Positions 48,351 to 60,948 of a stretch of DNA of 64,000 bases are shown piece by piece (the first letter of the stretch is position 1; the number at the start of each line of letters is the position of its first letter). A program made the translations under genes and the position numbers. Under the pieces are notes generated by a model, which saw nothing but the letters and a program-made list of their open reading frames with translations, made no database searches and was not told where the DNA came from. Origin of the DNA: Vitis vinifera (taxonomy: Eukaryota; Streptophyta; Magnoliopsida; Vitales; Vitaceae); NCBI RefSeq assembly GCF_030704535.1, contig NC_081815.1, positions 1,441,001 through 1,505,000 of the forward strand, in the 5' to 3' direction.

Positions 48351-49020
48351 TTTACATCAATCATAAGTGTAATTAGTATTTTTAAATAATATCATAACTA
48401 TTGAAAGTGGGAAAAAATTCTTAAAAATCAAAGAAGTCAAAATTTTGGAGGATACGAAAAATGTAAGAAATCCTTATATTCTTTGTACTTTCTCTTTATT
48501 TCATGTTTTTTTTTAAATTTTGATATTTTTCTCCTAATATTCCTTCATTTGTGACTCAATTAAGCTATTTTATTGTTATTTTTAATGAAAAATTAAATCT
48601 TAAAAATTTTTCAAATATAAAATTTGGAGGATAGGAAAAAAATGTGAGAATGTTACAAATCATACCCTTTTCAATTTAATTTTTTTAGCCAAATAATCTA
48701 TCATTCTTGACTCAGTAAAGTTGTTTTATTGTTATTTAGAGTAAAAAAATAAATCCTAAAAATGATCAACATGTAACATTTTTATGATTTTTATTATAAA
48801 GTGTTACTAGGAATACCATCTTTTTATGATTCAATTTTACATTCGTGAAATAAGAGTAATAGTATTGTTTGATGAGTCATGCTAAAAACGACTAAATTAA
48901 GTTTATATGGTTTTTATAATTATATTCAAATATGTTATAGCTAATGTTATATAAAATATAATGGAATTTAAATGTGTTGTAGTTTTAATTTCATATAATT
49001 AATCAAATTTTTTATAATTG

Positions 49021-49242
49021 ATCATGGTCCAATTACCTAATACCTTTGTTTAACCTATGCTCAAAATGTTGAATATCAATACAAATATTAATTCCATATT
49101 AAAACATCACCATATTCATTTTTATGTTCGTAAAAATCAATATTCATGAGGAGCTTACAAACTAAGTGAATTCAAATGTTTTACAAATTTTATACCAATT
49201 TCATTTTTATTTTTATCCAATTCTATTTTTTTTTTATCTCAT
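49021..49242. repeat. Direct duplication, left copy (222 bp)
   Basis: Nearly identical to 50468-50689, with only a few differences. See the note on the chimeric junction at 50689/50690. Confidence 0.9.
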
Positions 49243-49749
49243 TTAATTATTTCATATAAACCCAAAATTGTTTGTTTAAATACAATTATCCATTATCCAT
49301 TCATCTTGAAACCCATTTATCTCATCTCATCATTTCATCTTGAAAAATGAATGGAACGACTGTTTCCTGCCAAATAATGGATCCAATGGCTACTATGTGA
49401 TGAGGTGTGATTGGATGTTTTTGATATATTCCAACGGCTACAATGATGAATGTGAAGAGAAAAAATGGAAGAAAATGGACAAAATGAAATCATGAGGGAG
49501 AGAAAGAAAGAGGAAGAAGAGACAAATGAAGAAGAGGGAATGGAGGAACCAGTTACTCCTTTAATAGGTTATCTTGTTTGTTTTTTTTTTTTTTTTAAAT
49601 TTAAAATGGATGGCCAAGATCTAATGACTAGAGAATTTTTTTGGTACTATAGAATTTTCCATCCCATAAATCCTATTACTTTTCCCCCACAATGGGTAAG
49701 CCAAGGGGAAGAAGTGTGTTTTGGTGGGAGAGTTTTGAAAATGAAGGGA
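49243..49749. other. Spacer with a duplicated UGT 5' flank piece
   Basis: 49650-49745 matches the 5' flank of the first UGT copy (38560-38640). A Glu/Lys-rich open frame at 49465-49600 is purine-rich low-complexity sequence and is not called as a gene. Confidence 0.4.
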
Positions 49750-50033
49750 AGAATCCTTAAAAAAAAAAAAAATAGAAAAATAATTTTCTCTTTGATTTTT
49801 ACATAAAAATATATATAAAAAATCAAATATAATAAAAATTAATTAAAAATTTATAAATTTTTAAATTATTTAATCTTTATAGAAAAAGTAAAACGAGTTT
49901 GAAATATCGTATAAAAATAATTTATTAACTTTAAATCAATTTATTTATTTTTCCACTTTTTATTTCCTTTCACTTTCTTTTTATTTTATTTCTCTTATAT
50001 ATTCCCTTAAATTTTTATGAACCAAATATAACT
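49750..50033. mobile_element. Tourist-like MITE, second copy, opposite orientation
   Basis: Read on the minus strand, its interior follows that of the element at 37302-37627 for more than 150 bp (ttaataaattatt, aagattaaataatttaaaaat, atatttgatttt) and its outer end reads agTTATATTTGGTTC, a diverged form of the same inverted end. It occupies the same place relative to a UGT 5' flank as the decayed copy at 38660-38896, so it was inserted before that flank was duplicated. Confidence 0.6.
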
Positions 50034-50133
50034 TAAAAGCTTAATATATCCCAATAAAAAAAATATTATTTGCATTAATATTTATAATCCACCTTTAATT
50101 TAAAAATATGTAAAACAATAATAGATATTTTGT

Positions 50134-50410
50134 GTTGGACGTCATTTGTCTTATCCGGGCTGAGCCGTGGAGTATATTTGGCTCTGTGGGATGCTCGAGT
50201 CCGGAGACTACACGTTTCCCCACAAAGTGGCCTCCCCAGGATTTGAACTCAAGACCTTAAGGTCTTTTGGTTTGCCCTGGACCTTAAGGTCTTGAGTTCG
50301 AATCCTAGGGAGGCCACTTTGTGGGGAAACGTGTAGTCTCCGGACTCGAGCATCCCACAGAGCCAAATATACTCCGCGGCCCAGCCCGGATAAGACAAAT
50401 GACGTCCAAC
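50134..50410. mobile_element. Foldback element: 131-bp inverted arms, 15-bp loop
   Basis: Arms are 50134-50264 and 50280-50410 and pair with only about four mismatches. Each arm ends at the loop in the palindrome GACCTTAAGGTC. One arm contains GAGTTCGAATCCT, close to the B box of a tRNA-type RNA polymerase III promoter, as found in tRNA-derived SINEs. ATTTTG stands directly outside both ends (seven-base duplication with one mismatch). The element is GC-richer than its surroundings. It looks like a SINE-related unit in inverted duplication or a long-armed MITE. No coding capacity. Confidence 0.85.
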
Positions 50411-50467
50411 ATTTTGGAATCACATATTTTGGCATATTAAAACACAACTTTTCCCATGGAAAAAGGC

Positions 50468-50689
50468 ATGATGGTCCAATTACCTAATACCTTTATTTAA
50501 CCTATGCTCAAAATGTTGAATATCAATACAAATATTAATTCCATATTAAAACATCACCATATTCATTTTTATGTTCGTAAAAATCAATATTCATGAGGGA
50601 GCTTACAAACTAAGTGAATTCAAATGTTTTACAAATTTTATACCAATTTCATTTTTATTTTTATCCAATTCTATTTATTTTTATCTCAT
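50468..50689. repeat. Direct duplication, right copy (222 bp)
   Basis: Second copy of 49021-49242. It ends abruptly where UGT sequence starts at 50690. Confidence 0.9.
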
Positions 50690-50956
50690 GAAGGGCAACT
50701 CGGAGGTGGACTCGACGGAGTCGGGCAAGCCATGGACGGGAGGCAGAGGCAGTGGCACCATGGTTACAAGTGATGATAAATTTGGAGCAATTTGAGAGAG
50801 GCGACAAAGGTTTTTAGGGGTGGAGAGAAGGGAAATGCGGTGACCCATTTGAACTAAGTGGTTGGAGAGATGAAAAAAAGGCAAGAAGTGGCCAAATGCC
50901 AGCCATGGAAACACAGCTATGTGAAGCTTCTGATGCTCCTTCTTCATCTCATCCAT
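50690..50956 (-). pseudogene. UGT91-like 5' fragment, 89 codons
   Basis: ATG at 50956 opens MDEMKKEHQKLHIAVFPWLA and the frame is open through LPDSVESTSELPF, then stops being UGT at 50690. Only the first fifth of the protein remains, including the likely catalytic His, and the downstream part is replaced by the duplicated block 50468-50689. Its 5' flank to about 51530 is related to that of the first UGT copy. It should make no enzyme. Confidence 0.9.
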
Positions 50957-51530
50957 GGCAATAGGGTTGTGAGTTGTGAGAGAAATCAAGATTCAAGACT
51001 TCTAGGTAGAGCAGTGATGTAAAGCTGAAAAGGAGTTGTCATCGTCATTAATGCGGTGCATAGATACCGAGCAAGGGATACCCAGACATTTTCCTATAGA
51101 GTTCTGTTACTTTGCCACACAATGGGTAAGAAAAGTATGTTTTGGTGGAAGAGAGAAAAGAAAAAATTATTTTAAACAGATTTTTCCTTCACAAATAATT
51201 TTAAAAAATTATTCTCATAAACCATTTTTAAAAATTATTTTCAAAAACACTTTTCAAACAAATCTTTATATTTGATTTCAGGATCTCTCGTATTAGTTTA
51301 CTATATTCATATTCCTCTCAAAGATATTATCAGCATTAATATCTATCAACCACCTTTAATTCAACCATACTTAAACCAATAAAAGACATTTAAAACATAC
51401 TTTTCCGGGTAGGGTCTCAATTATTGAGCACGACAAAGAAATTTTGAAATGATAAACAATGTTCAACAAAGTCGTGGTGGAAAACTATTATCTAACATAA
51501 AACAATTTCTATATACTAAACTAATTTAAA

Positions 51531-52487
51531 AATATGGGTTTTGATTTGCTAATTTGAAAAAAAAAAAAAAAAACTTAAATTAGTTTTGTCTTCATTCATT
51601 TAAAAATATTTTAAAATATATGCACTTTTTCATAACTCAAATAATTATTTTCTAAAATACCCTTTTACTTTAATAAAAGTGTTTTATAAATAAATATATT
51701 ATAAATTTTTTATTACATATGATACGATATAAAATCATTATTAATTAGGGAATTGGTTCTTTCTCCATATAAAATCATTATTAATTAAAACTAAAAATTA
51801 AAATTTTAAAAATAAAATATTTACTCATATTGTATTTTCAATTGTTTCTCGATATTTCTATTTTCTATCAGAGTATTTTAATTAAGTAAAAGTTAATATT
51901 TCATTTTTATATTTTTAGCTTTTGAAGTTTTTTTAGTTTTAATTTTTTAATTTTCTTATTTTATTAATCTAAAATCACTTATCATGTTACAAAAATTTGT
52001 TAATTGGTGTTATTAACATGTAAAAGGATCATTTTAGGAAATAATTATATGAATTATGGAAAAGTGTATGTATTTTAAAATATTTTTAAATAGGTAAAGA
52101 TAAATATGATTTATAAAATTTTTAAATTCTTTTTTTCTTTTATATTTTTACGAAATAGTAAGTCAAAACCCATTTTTCCTTAAATTAATTACATAAAATA
52201 TTTTTTCTTCGAGAATTTGTTTTAAAAATATATTAATTTAAAAATAATGTAAAAGAATAAAAAAAATATATTGCAAATTTTTATATCATACATAAATGTA
52301 CACTAATCTTATGGAGAATAAACTAAAAAAATAAATTGTTTTTCTCGATCAAAATTTTGTTCCTAAGAATAATTGAAAAGTATATTTAAAAATTGTTATC
52401 TAAAATATTGTCCATTGCATTCTAAAAAAGTTTTTGAAAAAACAAAAACATGTAAAAATTTTAGAAATTATTTCTTAAAATATGACT
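51531..52487. other. Intergenic, AT-rich
   Basis: Nothing recognised beyond homopolymer runs. Confidence 0.4.
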
Positions 52488-54915
52488 ATGGACCCCGCAT
52501 TTTCTCTCAATGCGTTCCCACTCGATGGCGAAACTTGCTTTTTATTTATTTTGAGAAAATTTGATTTTTTTTGAAAAAAAAAAAAAGACATGGAGTCGCC
52601 ACTTTTGTTTTTAAGGGAAAAACAAAATAATAAAGAAAAACCCTAAGTGTGACTTCTAAAAAAAACAGGTTTGTGAAAAACCAACTCTGGGTTTGGGGTC
52701 AGGTTACTTATTGGAAAGGTACGGTGGTGAGCCGTAACACCCCTCTAAGCTCGTATACATACGGTCTCTACTAAACGAATTAAGGGAATTGTGACAATTA
52801 ATTAATTAATTATGGATACTAAGAAAAATAATCATGTAAATGAGTATGTACAAGTCATGATGAAAATTAATATACACAAATAATGATGAAATCTAATTAC
52901 AAGAATACACAAAATAAATGACAAGAGGATTATGCAAAATGATTTATTGAACTAAATAAAAAGAAGATATTTTTTTAAAAAAAAGTTTTCAAGAAATTTC
53001 AAAGGATTTTATAAAAAAATGATTTCAATTTATTTATTTACAAAAAAAAAATCAATTTATTTTATCAATTTCATTGGTATTCAATTTTCAAAAAATTACA
53101 CTTATTGTATCAAAAGAATTTATTACTAAATTTCAATTTGCATACAAAAATTATTTTTTTGCCTTTACTAGAAAATAATGAATTTTTACAATTTTATTTA
53201 TAAAAGTATTTCAATTTGTTTTCATTTAAGAAAAGTGATTTGTACAAATTATTTAAAATAATAATAATGATACTAATTTTATTTGCAAAAAAAAAAATTA
53301 ATTAAAAAGAAGAAAAAGAAAAAGAAAAATTAAATTCTTTATTTTTAAAAAAATGACTTTTAATCCAATTTTAATTAAAAAAAAGAATTTATTTAAAAAA
53401 ACATTTTTTGGACTATTTTTATTAAACAAATAAATTTTTGGACAATTATTATTAAAAACAATTTTTCAAATTCTATTAAAAACAATTTTATGGATTTTTC
53501 TAAAATAATTTTTCTGAATTTTTATAAATAAAAAAAAACTTTCTTTTTATTAAAAAAAAATTAAAATTATTATTTTATTGAAACATATTTACTAAATTCT
53601 TCCTCTCATTTAAACAAAATTTTAGGTTTGTTCGATGTTCAACTTTGTACACACTTAATAAATATATACAAACAAATATTTACAAAAACTAATAAAAATA
53701 AAACCAAATAAAAGTGAGAAATAAAATATGTATCCAAATAAACTTACAATAAGTCCAATGTCTTCTTACAGTTTTTTCAATCTCACTTTCCATGAAATTC
53801 CATGCTCCATATGTCATAAATTTGTACTCAACCAATAGAATTGTAGAATATACTCATGCAAAAACAAAAATAACACAAATGTAAATATCCAAAAATATAT
53901 AAAGTTCAAAATAATTATTCAAGCCCAAATTCAAACCTCAAATTAGTCTAATAAATTTCATCAATTAAACAAAAATAACCCAACAAAAATATTTCACATA
54001 TCGTCTACCCTAATCTAAAATTCCCAAATTAATAGTCAAAATATAAGCTCAATTAATCAAACTCAAAACATGATAAATTAAAATAAATCTCATTATGCCT
54101 AAATTTAATATTCCATAATCCAAGCTTAATTTAATATACAAAATAATTATCCTATGTCCAAATTAAGTAAGTCAAATGGGTCAAGCTCATATCAAATATT
54201 CAAATCATCCAACAAATCTCACCCACATTGTGGGCCCAAAATCCATATCAATTAACAAACCGACATCAATAATATACATGGCCAAAAGAAATAACATCTC
54301 AAACTCAATCCAATAAGGTCAAACACATAACCAATTAACAATAGGCTCAAGTCCAAACAAACAATATGCTATTGATACAATTCATATATCTCAAATTAAT
54401 CACCAAATGCAATATAACAACAAATCCAAATTAACCAATTTCCAATTAACCCACCAATAATAAATTAACTCAAATTTCATATTAATTCTCCAATAACAAA
54501 TTAACTCAAATTTCATACTAATTAACAAAACTCAAACATAAGATCCACAAACAAACATAAATGCACAAGCCCAATTTCAATAATAATTCCTATTAAAATC
54601 AAATAAAGAAAAATGAAGAAAAAAATAGTAATAGTAATAATAATAATAATAACCGATTGTCGGAAAAAATGGGTGGAAGGGAAGGTGATCCCCGACTGTT
54701 GGAAATGGCATTGTCGATGGCAGCTCGCCGACGACGACTAACCGGCCATGGATATGGAAATGGGTTTCACAGGAAATTAAAAAAAATGAAAAAATAAATA
54801 AATTAAAGGAAGGAAAAATGAGGGGGCGTGTGGCAGTGTGCGGAAAAAGAAGATGAAAAAAAAAATGGAGAATTACCCAAAAGGGTGGGTTAGAAAAAAT
54901 AATGACTATGAAGGC
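52488..54915. mobile_element. Decayed LTR-type non-coding repeat, copy 2 (inverted relative to copy 1)
   Basis: Begins near ctatggaccccgc, carries gacatggagtcgccactttt (52588) and ggtcaggttacttattgga (52697) up to cccctctaagctcg (52752), phrases I know from a widespread LTR-retroelement family of grape and other eudicots. The A-rich interior has no coding capacity. The right part (54650-54915) is less AT-rich and shares ggagaattacccaaaagggtgg with 56534-56556 in the opposite orientation. It is broken and looks old; the right boundary is approximate. Confidence 0.45.
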
Positions 54916-56105
54916 TCCCTCTTTTAGAAGACAATTTTATTCTTGAATATGTTTTTTATATTATTTATAAATAAATTGAGATTGTCAATGATGTAAGGCT
55001 CATACATGATGATAAGTACAGGTTGATAAACAATCAACGGTACATTTTTCAACTTGAAAAAATTGTTGTCACTTTTGAACAATTAACTGTTTAAAAATTT
55101 GCTATTTTAAAAAAAAAATTGAGATTTTTTAAAGAACCTTGTAAAAAAAATAATTTTTAATATCTCATAAATAAAAACCATATCCTAAAGTTATTATATC
55201 GTTTTATATATAAAACATACAATTAAAAACTTTGTTATCACAATATAATAAATAATTATTTTTTACGAGCACTCATCAATTGAATAATATATAAATATTC
55301 AATTGACTAACACACACCTATTAAATGGAATAACTCACAATTATTCATTGGGTAATATAGCATGTGAAAAAATTAAATAAAAATAAATTAAATTATGTTG
55401 TAAAATATTGTAATGATAGTGTATTTATATTGTAAGTATAATGCATTTATGTCGTACCTATATTTCATTATAAAAGTAATAATTCTAAAAATGTTTATTC
55501 ATACCCTAATGGTATTAACACATCGTATTAATATATTAACAACATTTATTTAGTGTTTTGAAATTATTTAATAATTTTTGTATATATATATATATATATA
55601 AACTACGTGAATTCAAATTAGTATTTCATTTTATTTCAGAAATTATTTATGATATAGGTATGTTGTGAAATATGGTATGATCATACAAAATTACCATTTT
55701 TATAAAAAAATTCATAAATTTCTTAATTAGGTTTTATTGTAATGTATTGTAATATAAGTGTATTTATATTGTAATTATAACATATTTTTGTTATGCCTGT
55801 GTTTTATAATAAAAGTAATAATATTAAGGATCACCTTTTATACCTTATTAATATTCAACATATCAAATATATTAACATCATCCACTCGATACATTGAGAA
55901 AAAAATTTATATGAAAATTAAAAAAAAAACACACTATGCAAAGGAAAAAAAATCATATAAATTTTTTTTAATTATTTTATTATAAAAATAAAAAATAATT
56001 AAACATTCTCTATCATTTTCTTATTCTTTTTAGAGAATATGAATGAAAAATTAAACATTTTATCTTCCTTAAATTTAATACAAAAACATAATTTATCAAT
56101 TTAAA

Positions 56106-56137
<32 letters not shown>

Positions 56138-56519
56138 GAAAAAATCATCATTTTTATTATATAATTATAAAACTTATTTTTTTCTTCATAAAATTAAAAA
56201 TTAGAATAAAAATAAAAAAGGTAAAAAAACAATAAATGATATTTTGAAAATATTTTTTAAAAGTATTTTTGTTTTAAATAGTAAATTTAAATAACAAATT
56301 ATATATAATTGTAAGGGTTAAACCCAAAATTTTAATTTAAAATTTAAATATTAATAATTACAATAAATGTGGGACCCATGTATCATAAATATATTGACAA
56401 ATCAAGTGAAGTGTTTTAAATGCTTTAAATTTTAAAAGTTTTAGTTAAAAGGCAGTTTTAGTATATTAAGCCTATTAAAGTCCTCCCCAAGAATTATTAA
56501 AAGATATCACTCTTTCTAG
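54916..56519. other. Intergenic, very AT-rich
   Basis: No gene. Two (TA)n runs (55581-55600, 56111-56136). 55380-55450 and 55735-55810 share a diverged segment around ttgtaatgtattgtaatataagtgtatttatattgtaa. Confidence 0.4.
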
Positions 56520-56747
56520 TAATTGTTTTGCCCAGTCCACCCTTTTGGGTAATTCTCCTCAAAAAAAATGGAGAAGGAAAAAAATCTAGGCCGACGCGTG
56601 GGAGATAGGAAAAGGAAGAAAATAACAATGGAATAAAGAAGCTGGGGAGATGGGCAGCCGAGGGAGAGAAGAGTGGTCTCGTCTGGTTTTTTTGGAGGAA
56701 GAAGATGAAGGAGAACAAGGAAAAAACCAAATGGGTAAGAAGAAAAG

Positions 56748-57110
56748 AAATAAAATGAAATAAAAAAATGGTAGAAGAAAGGTGAGGGGAGCATGTGGTG
56801 ACGTGGGGGTATGGGTATGGAAGGAGAGAGAAAGAGTGGGTGGGTGAGGGCAAGTAGAAAGCAGAGAAATAAAATGAAATAAAAAAAATGGTATAAGAAA
56901 GGTGTGGGGAGCATGCGGTGACGTGGAGATATGGGAGGAGAGAGAAAGAGTGGGTGGGTGAGGGCAAGTAGGAAGAAAGAGAAATAAAATGAAATAAAAA
57001 AAAAATGGTATAAGAAAGGTGTGGGGAGCATGTGGTGACTTGGGGATATGGGGAGGTATGGGAGGAGAGAAAAAGAGTGAGTGGGTGGGAACAGGTGGAG
57101 AAGAAAAAGG
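56748..57110. repeat. Tandem repeat, about 118 bp unit, three copies
   Basis: Units begin near 56748, 56868 and 56984 with aaataaaatgaaataaaaaaa and continue tggtataagaaaggtgtggg, gagcatg-ggtgac-tgg, then gagagaaagagtgggtgggt. Copies are about 90% alike by eye. The opposite strand is open in three frames but gives only Pro/Ser/Phe low-complexity strings. A related piece of LTR-type sequence (56520-56600) adjoins on the left. Confidence 0.8.
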
Positions 57111-57851
57111 AAAAGAGGAAAAATAAAATAATAAAATAAAAAATAAAAAATAATATAATATAATAATAATAATAATAATAAATAAAATGAATAAATAAAA
57201 ATAAAAAAATAAATAATTTACGAAATAATGAAAACTAAAAATTAAAAGATGAAAGGATGTAAAATAATATATATAATTGAGATTTAAAATTAGACTCAAA
57301 ATTAATATAAAATTAAAATTTAGACAAATTTTGGGATCTATAATGATATTTAAAAAATTAGTTTTAAATTTACAACAATTTGTGAAGTATCAAACAAGAG
57401 ATTATTTTTGGAATAAATAACTTATTAAATTTACATTAACTTTTTTTTTTAATATTACTTAAATAAAATGTAGCTAAAATTGTTTATTCAAGAGAGAGCA
57501 AACCTAAGTGCTATCTATTTATCTATTAGTTGCTTTTCAACCACTAAACAAATTAATAAAAATTTCAACACAAGAAGCATTGGATTTGATGTATCACTTG
57601 TTCTTGGATAGCATAATTGGATGATTCAAAAATCATGGTCTTGGATTGAAAAATATTTTTGTCAAAAAGAAAATCCAATCTTTTCCAAATGAATTGAGAA
57701 ATTGGAAAAAAAAATGATCTTATTAAAAAATTTAAAGTTATTCTTGAAAAAAAAAAATTAAAGTTTCCTTTTACTCGTACACAAAAGCAGTAAAAATATG
57801 AAAATGTGATATACCTTTATTTCCAAGACAAATAAAGTTGAAGTCAACAAA
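57111..57851. other. Intergenic; 3' flank of the last UGT copy
   Basis: Starts with (AATA)n-like repeats (57120-57215). 57602-57640 (cttggatagcataattgg) resembles 39756-39790 on the far side of the first UGT copy, another trace of tandem duplication. Confidence 0.45.
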
Positions 57852-59176
57852 TCAAGTGGATTTGGTTAATACCAATTCACTTTCAAGGACCCGAGTGAAC
57901 TCGTCTAAATATTTGTTTTGCAACTGCACATTCCCAAATATTTCCTTCATTGCCCATGCATTTCTCTTGAGTTGTTCTCCTTCTTCTTCCACCATAACTC
58001 GTCTTATTGACTCACTTACCGAGTCACTTGTAAATGATCCATCTTGCTCGTTCCTCGGTATTTCCAACCCGACCTGCTTACCTACTAGGAGTCTTGCCAT
58101 CAAACCTTGATCCGAACAAGCCCCAGGGAAAAGAATCAACACACGACCCGACCCAAGAGCCTCGGTCACAGAACTCCATCCACAGTGGGTTAAGAAACCA
58201 CCGATTGATGGATGGGCCATGATCCGCTTTTGTGGAGCCCAACCGACCCAAACTAAACCACGACCAGAAACCCGAGCTTCGAAACCTGTTATAATCAGAA
58301 CTCCTTCATCTCGTCCTGACTCAGAGTCAACTCAGTACCGAGTGCAACGTAAAGGACGGAGTTTTCGGTTTTCTTGTCCAGCCATTGTTTTAACAAGTCC
58401 CAGCTCTCGTCCCTCTCGCCGTCATTGGCCTCCGCCGGAAGCAACCCCACAGGAATGACCGGCTTCCGGTAGAGCTTTTGAAGGAGACTGAGTGAGTCAG
58501 ACTCAAACTCAGGACAGCTCCTGATAGCCACGAATCGGCAGCCTTCAATCACCTTTGCGAAACGGAAGAAATCGGAAGCATCCGAGTCCATGCATTCCTA
58601 GTGGTAAATAACCTCGTATAGCCTGAAAGCGACGTTGGACGGAAACGGGATCCACTCAGGTACCACAGTTAAGTCCTCCAACGGCTGTTGATCGCGGAGG
58701 AGAATCTCCTCCGGCGAGCCAAGGAAAGCGAGTACGCTGGCATTGAATATGCTGAAGAAGACTGAGTTGATACCGAGTCGAGTGGCTACTTGGGGCAACC
58801 AGTGGGGAACAAAGTCATGGATGAGCCAGTTGACATCGGAGTTCTGTAGAAACTCAGTGAGAGGAGGTTGGAGCTGATCGTACGCTCGTTTCAGATACGG
58901 GACTAGGCGGAAGGGCAACTCGGAGGTGGACTCGACGGAGTCGGGCAAGCCATGGACGGGAGGCAGAGGCAGTGGCACCATGGTTACAAGCGAGGATAAA
59001 TTTGGAGCAATTTGAGAGAGGCGATGGAGGTTTTTAGGGGTGGAGATGAATGAAATACGGTGACCCAGTTGAGCTAAGTGGTTGGAGAGACGAAGAAAAG
59101 GCAGGAAGTGGCCAAAGGCCAGCCATGGAAACACAGCTATGTGAAGCTTCTGATGCTCTTTCTTCATCTCATCCAT
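57852..59176 (-). pseudogene. UGT91-like glycosyltransferase pseudogene
   Basis: Starts at ATG 59176 (MDEMKKEHQKLHIAVFPWLA) and ends at a stop at 57852. Two breaks are seen against the intact copy: a Gln codon changed to TAG near 58595-58597, in the segment EVxxIQDCMD, and a deletion of about 60 bp near 58297 that removes ASGIEKSGLPFIWVV-like residues. The PSPG box keeps the usual final Gln (CSDQGLMARLL), unlike the intact copy. It is more diverged from the intact copy than the first pseudogene is. Read-through would still lack part of the donor domain. Confidence 0.9.
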
Positions 59177-60948
59177 GGCAATGGTGATGTGAGGTTGAAG
59201 AAGAGTCGTCACATCATAAAGTAGTATCGTAGATAGTGATTCGTGAGCAAGGGATGGCCCACCACAGTCTATTGCCGCGAATCACTCCTAAACATTATCC
59301 TAATTAGGTGAAAATTCAATTATTCATTTATTGGACATAACAGCACGATTTTGACACTGTATCCAACAAATTCATGTTCATACGAAAATACAAAAATATC
59401 TTTTTGATGAACTTCCTAAGCTACCCTCCTACTCTTCTAATAAATTGTGTGTGATAGTGATAAGTTGGACAATTTTGTAAAAAAACACAAAAATTAAAAT
59501 ATTTTTTTAAATATAGAAGTTAGAAAATTGTTTTCAAATTTATAACGGTTGGTGAGGAATCAAATAAAAATTGTCTTTTGAAAAAAACAACCCTAATTTA
59601 AGTATGATGTAACTATACTGAAGTTATCTCTTTTAATTGACAACTTGGAATTGATATTTCAAAAATTGGGCTACAAATTTGAAAATATTTTTGCAACTAC
59701 TATAAATCTTAAATGATTTTTATAATTACCTCTTTTTTACAATTTTATGTATAGTAGAGTATGGGTGGAAGCTTGTTTGAGAACTGTTTTTAAAGTCAAT
59801 TTTCTGTTTTTAAAAATAGAAAATTAATTTCCACACTTGAAAATAAGTTTGGCAATTTTTTGAAAATAATTTTTGAAAATTTGTTCTTGAAATAAAGATT
59901 TCATTAGAACATATTTTGATTGTTTTTTAATAATTACTTTAATGAATGATCATACAGTTGAACATAAAGTATCATATTAATTATTTTCTAAGGATTATTT
60001 TAATAAATAATTATATAAACAGCAATAATGATTGAAAATAAAATATTATAATAAAAAATTATTTAAAAACAAAAATTTGAAAGCATAATACGTTGAGAAA
60101 CGTTACGAGGACGGAAATTTGATGCAAACATCATTAATAAAAAAACATAAAGATAAAATAATTAACGCAAACAGTACACGAGATTTTAACATAGTTCATC
60201 TAACCATCACTACGTTCACGGATAAAAGAGAATCATTTTATTATATTATAGAAAATATTACATAAAATAAAACCAAATACAATTATTGAGTTGTTGAAAC
60301 ATCTCATGTTAATTTTCCCACTCTTCGTATCCCTATCCTACATGAGCGCTCTCGCTCCACCAGGTACCTTCAATTCTTCCTCATATTTCTATTTACCTCG
60401 TATAGTCTTTACAAACCTATCTTCAGCTCATAACTTTTTCTCTTCATAACTTAAAATATTTATAAAGATATTTCTAACAATCTTTCTTACTCAAGAAAAT
60501 CTAATATTACAATAATATATTAACCTAAAAATATTCTATATAAAATTCCTTACAAAAAAAAGAATTTATAATAATTAGAAATTTGGAACACTTCCTAACA
60601 AGAAATTTTCAAATATACTTTTATTCTAAAACACAACATAAAATTGTTTTGAAAATTAAATGAGTTTTTTTTAAATTGATTTTAAAAATGTTGTCAAACA
60701 TACACGTAACCTCTTTTATGAAAGAAAATCGATCTTATCACTAAGTTGAAGAAAATAGCTGTGATAAATGGTGCCTCACCCTTACTTTTGGTCTTATAAA
60801 TGAATTTTTTCATTTTGGCTTCTCCATGGCTAAAGAGATCAGTTTAATATCAAAAAACTACTCTAGAGGATAATTCATTCATAGAAAATCAAAATAAAAT
60901 AAAAAGTGAAATATTTATCAATTTTCTTTACAAGACATGATTGATAAA
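59177..60948. other. Intergenic, AT-rich, with repeat remnants
   Basis: 60100-60480 resembles a common plant repeat (acgagattttaacatagttc then cactacgttcacgg) that I cannot assign. 60770-60890 (cccttacttttggtcttataaatgaatttt) recurs at 61620-61740. No gene. Confidence 0.35.

Noticed and set aside
49465-49806. Glu/Lys-rich plus-strand open frame of 113 codons
   Set aside because: Purine-rich start, then a poly-T run giving poly-Phe, then part of a duplicated UGT flank and MITE. It is a composite with no coherent protein.
50280-50300. tRNA gene suggested by a B-box-like GAGTTCGAATCC
   Set aside because: No A box, cloverleaf or anticodon arm is found. The motif lies within the foldback element and is better read as SINE-like.
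56497-57299. Three overlapping minus-strand open frames of 156-237 codons
   Set aside because: All three come from the same 118-bp tandem repeat and adjoining purine-rich sequence. Composition is Pro/Ser/Phe low complexity.
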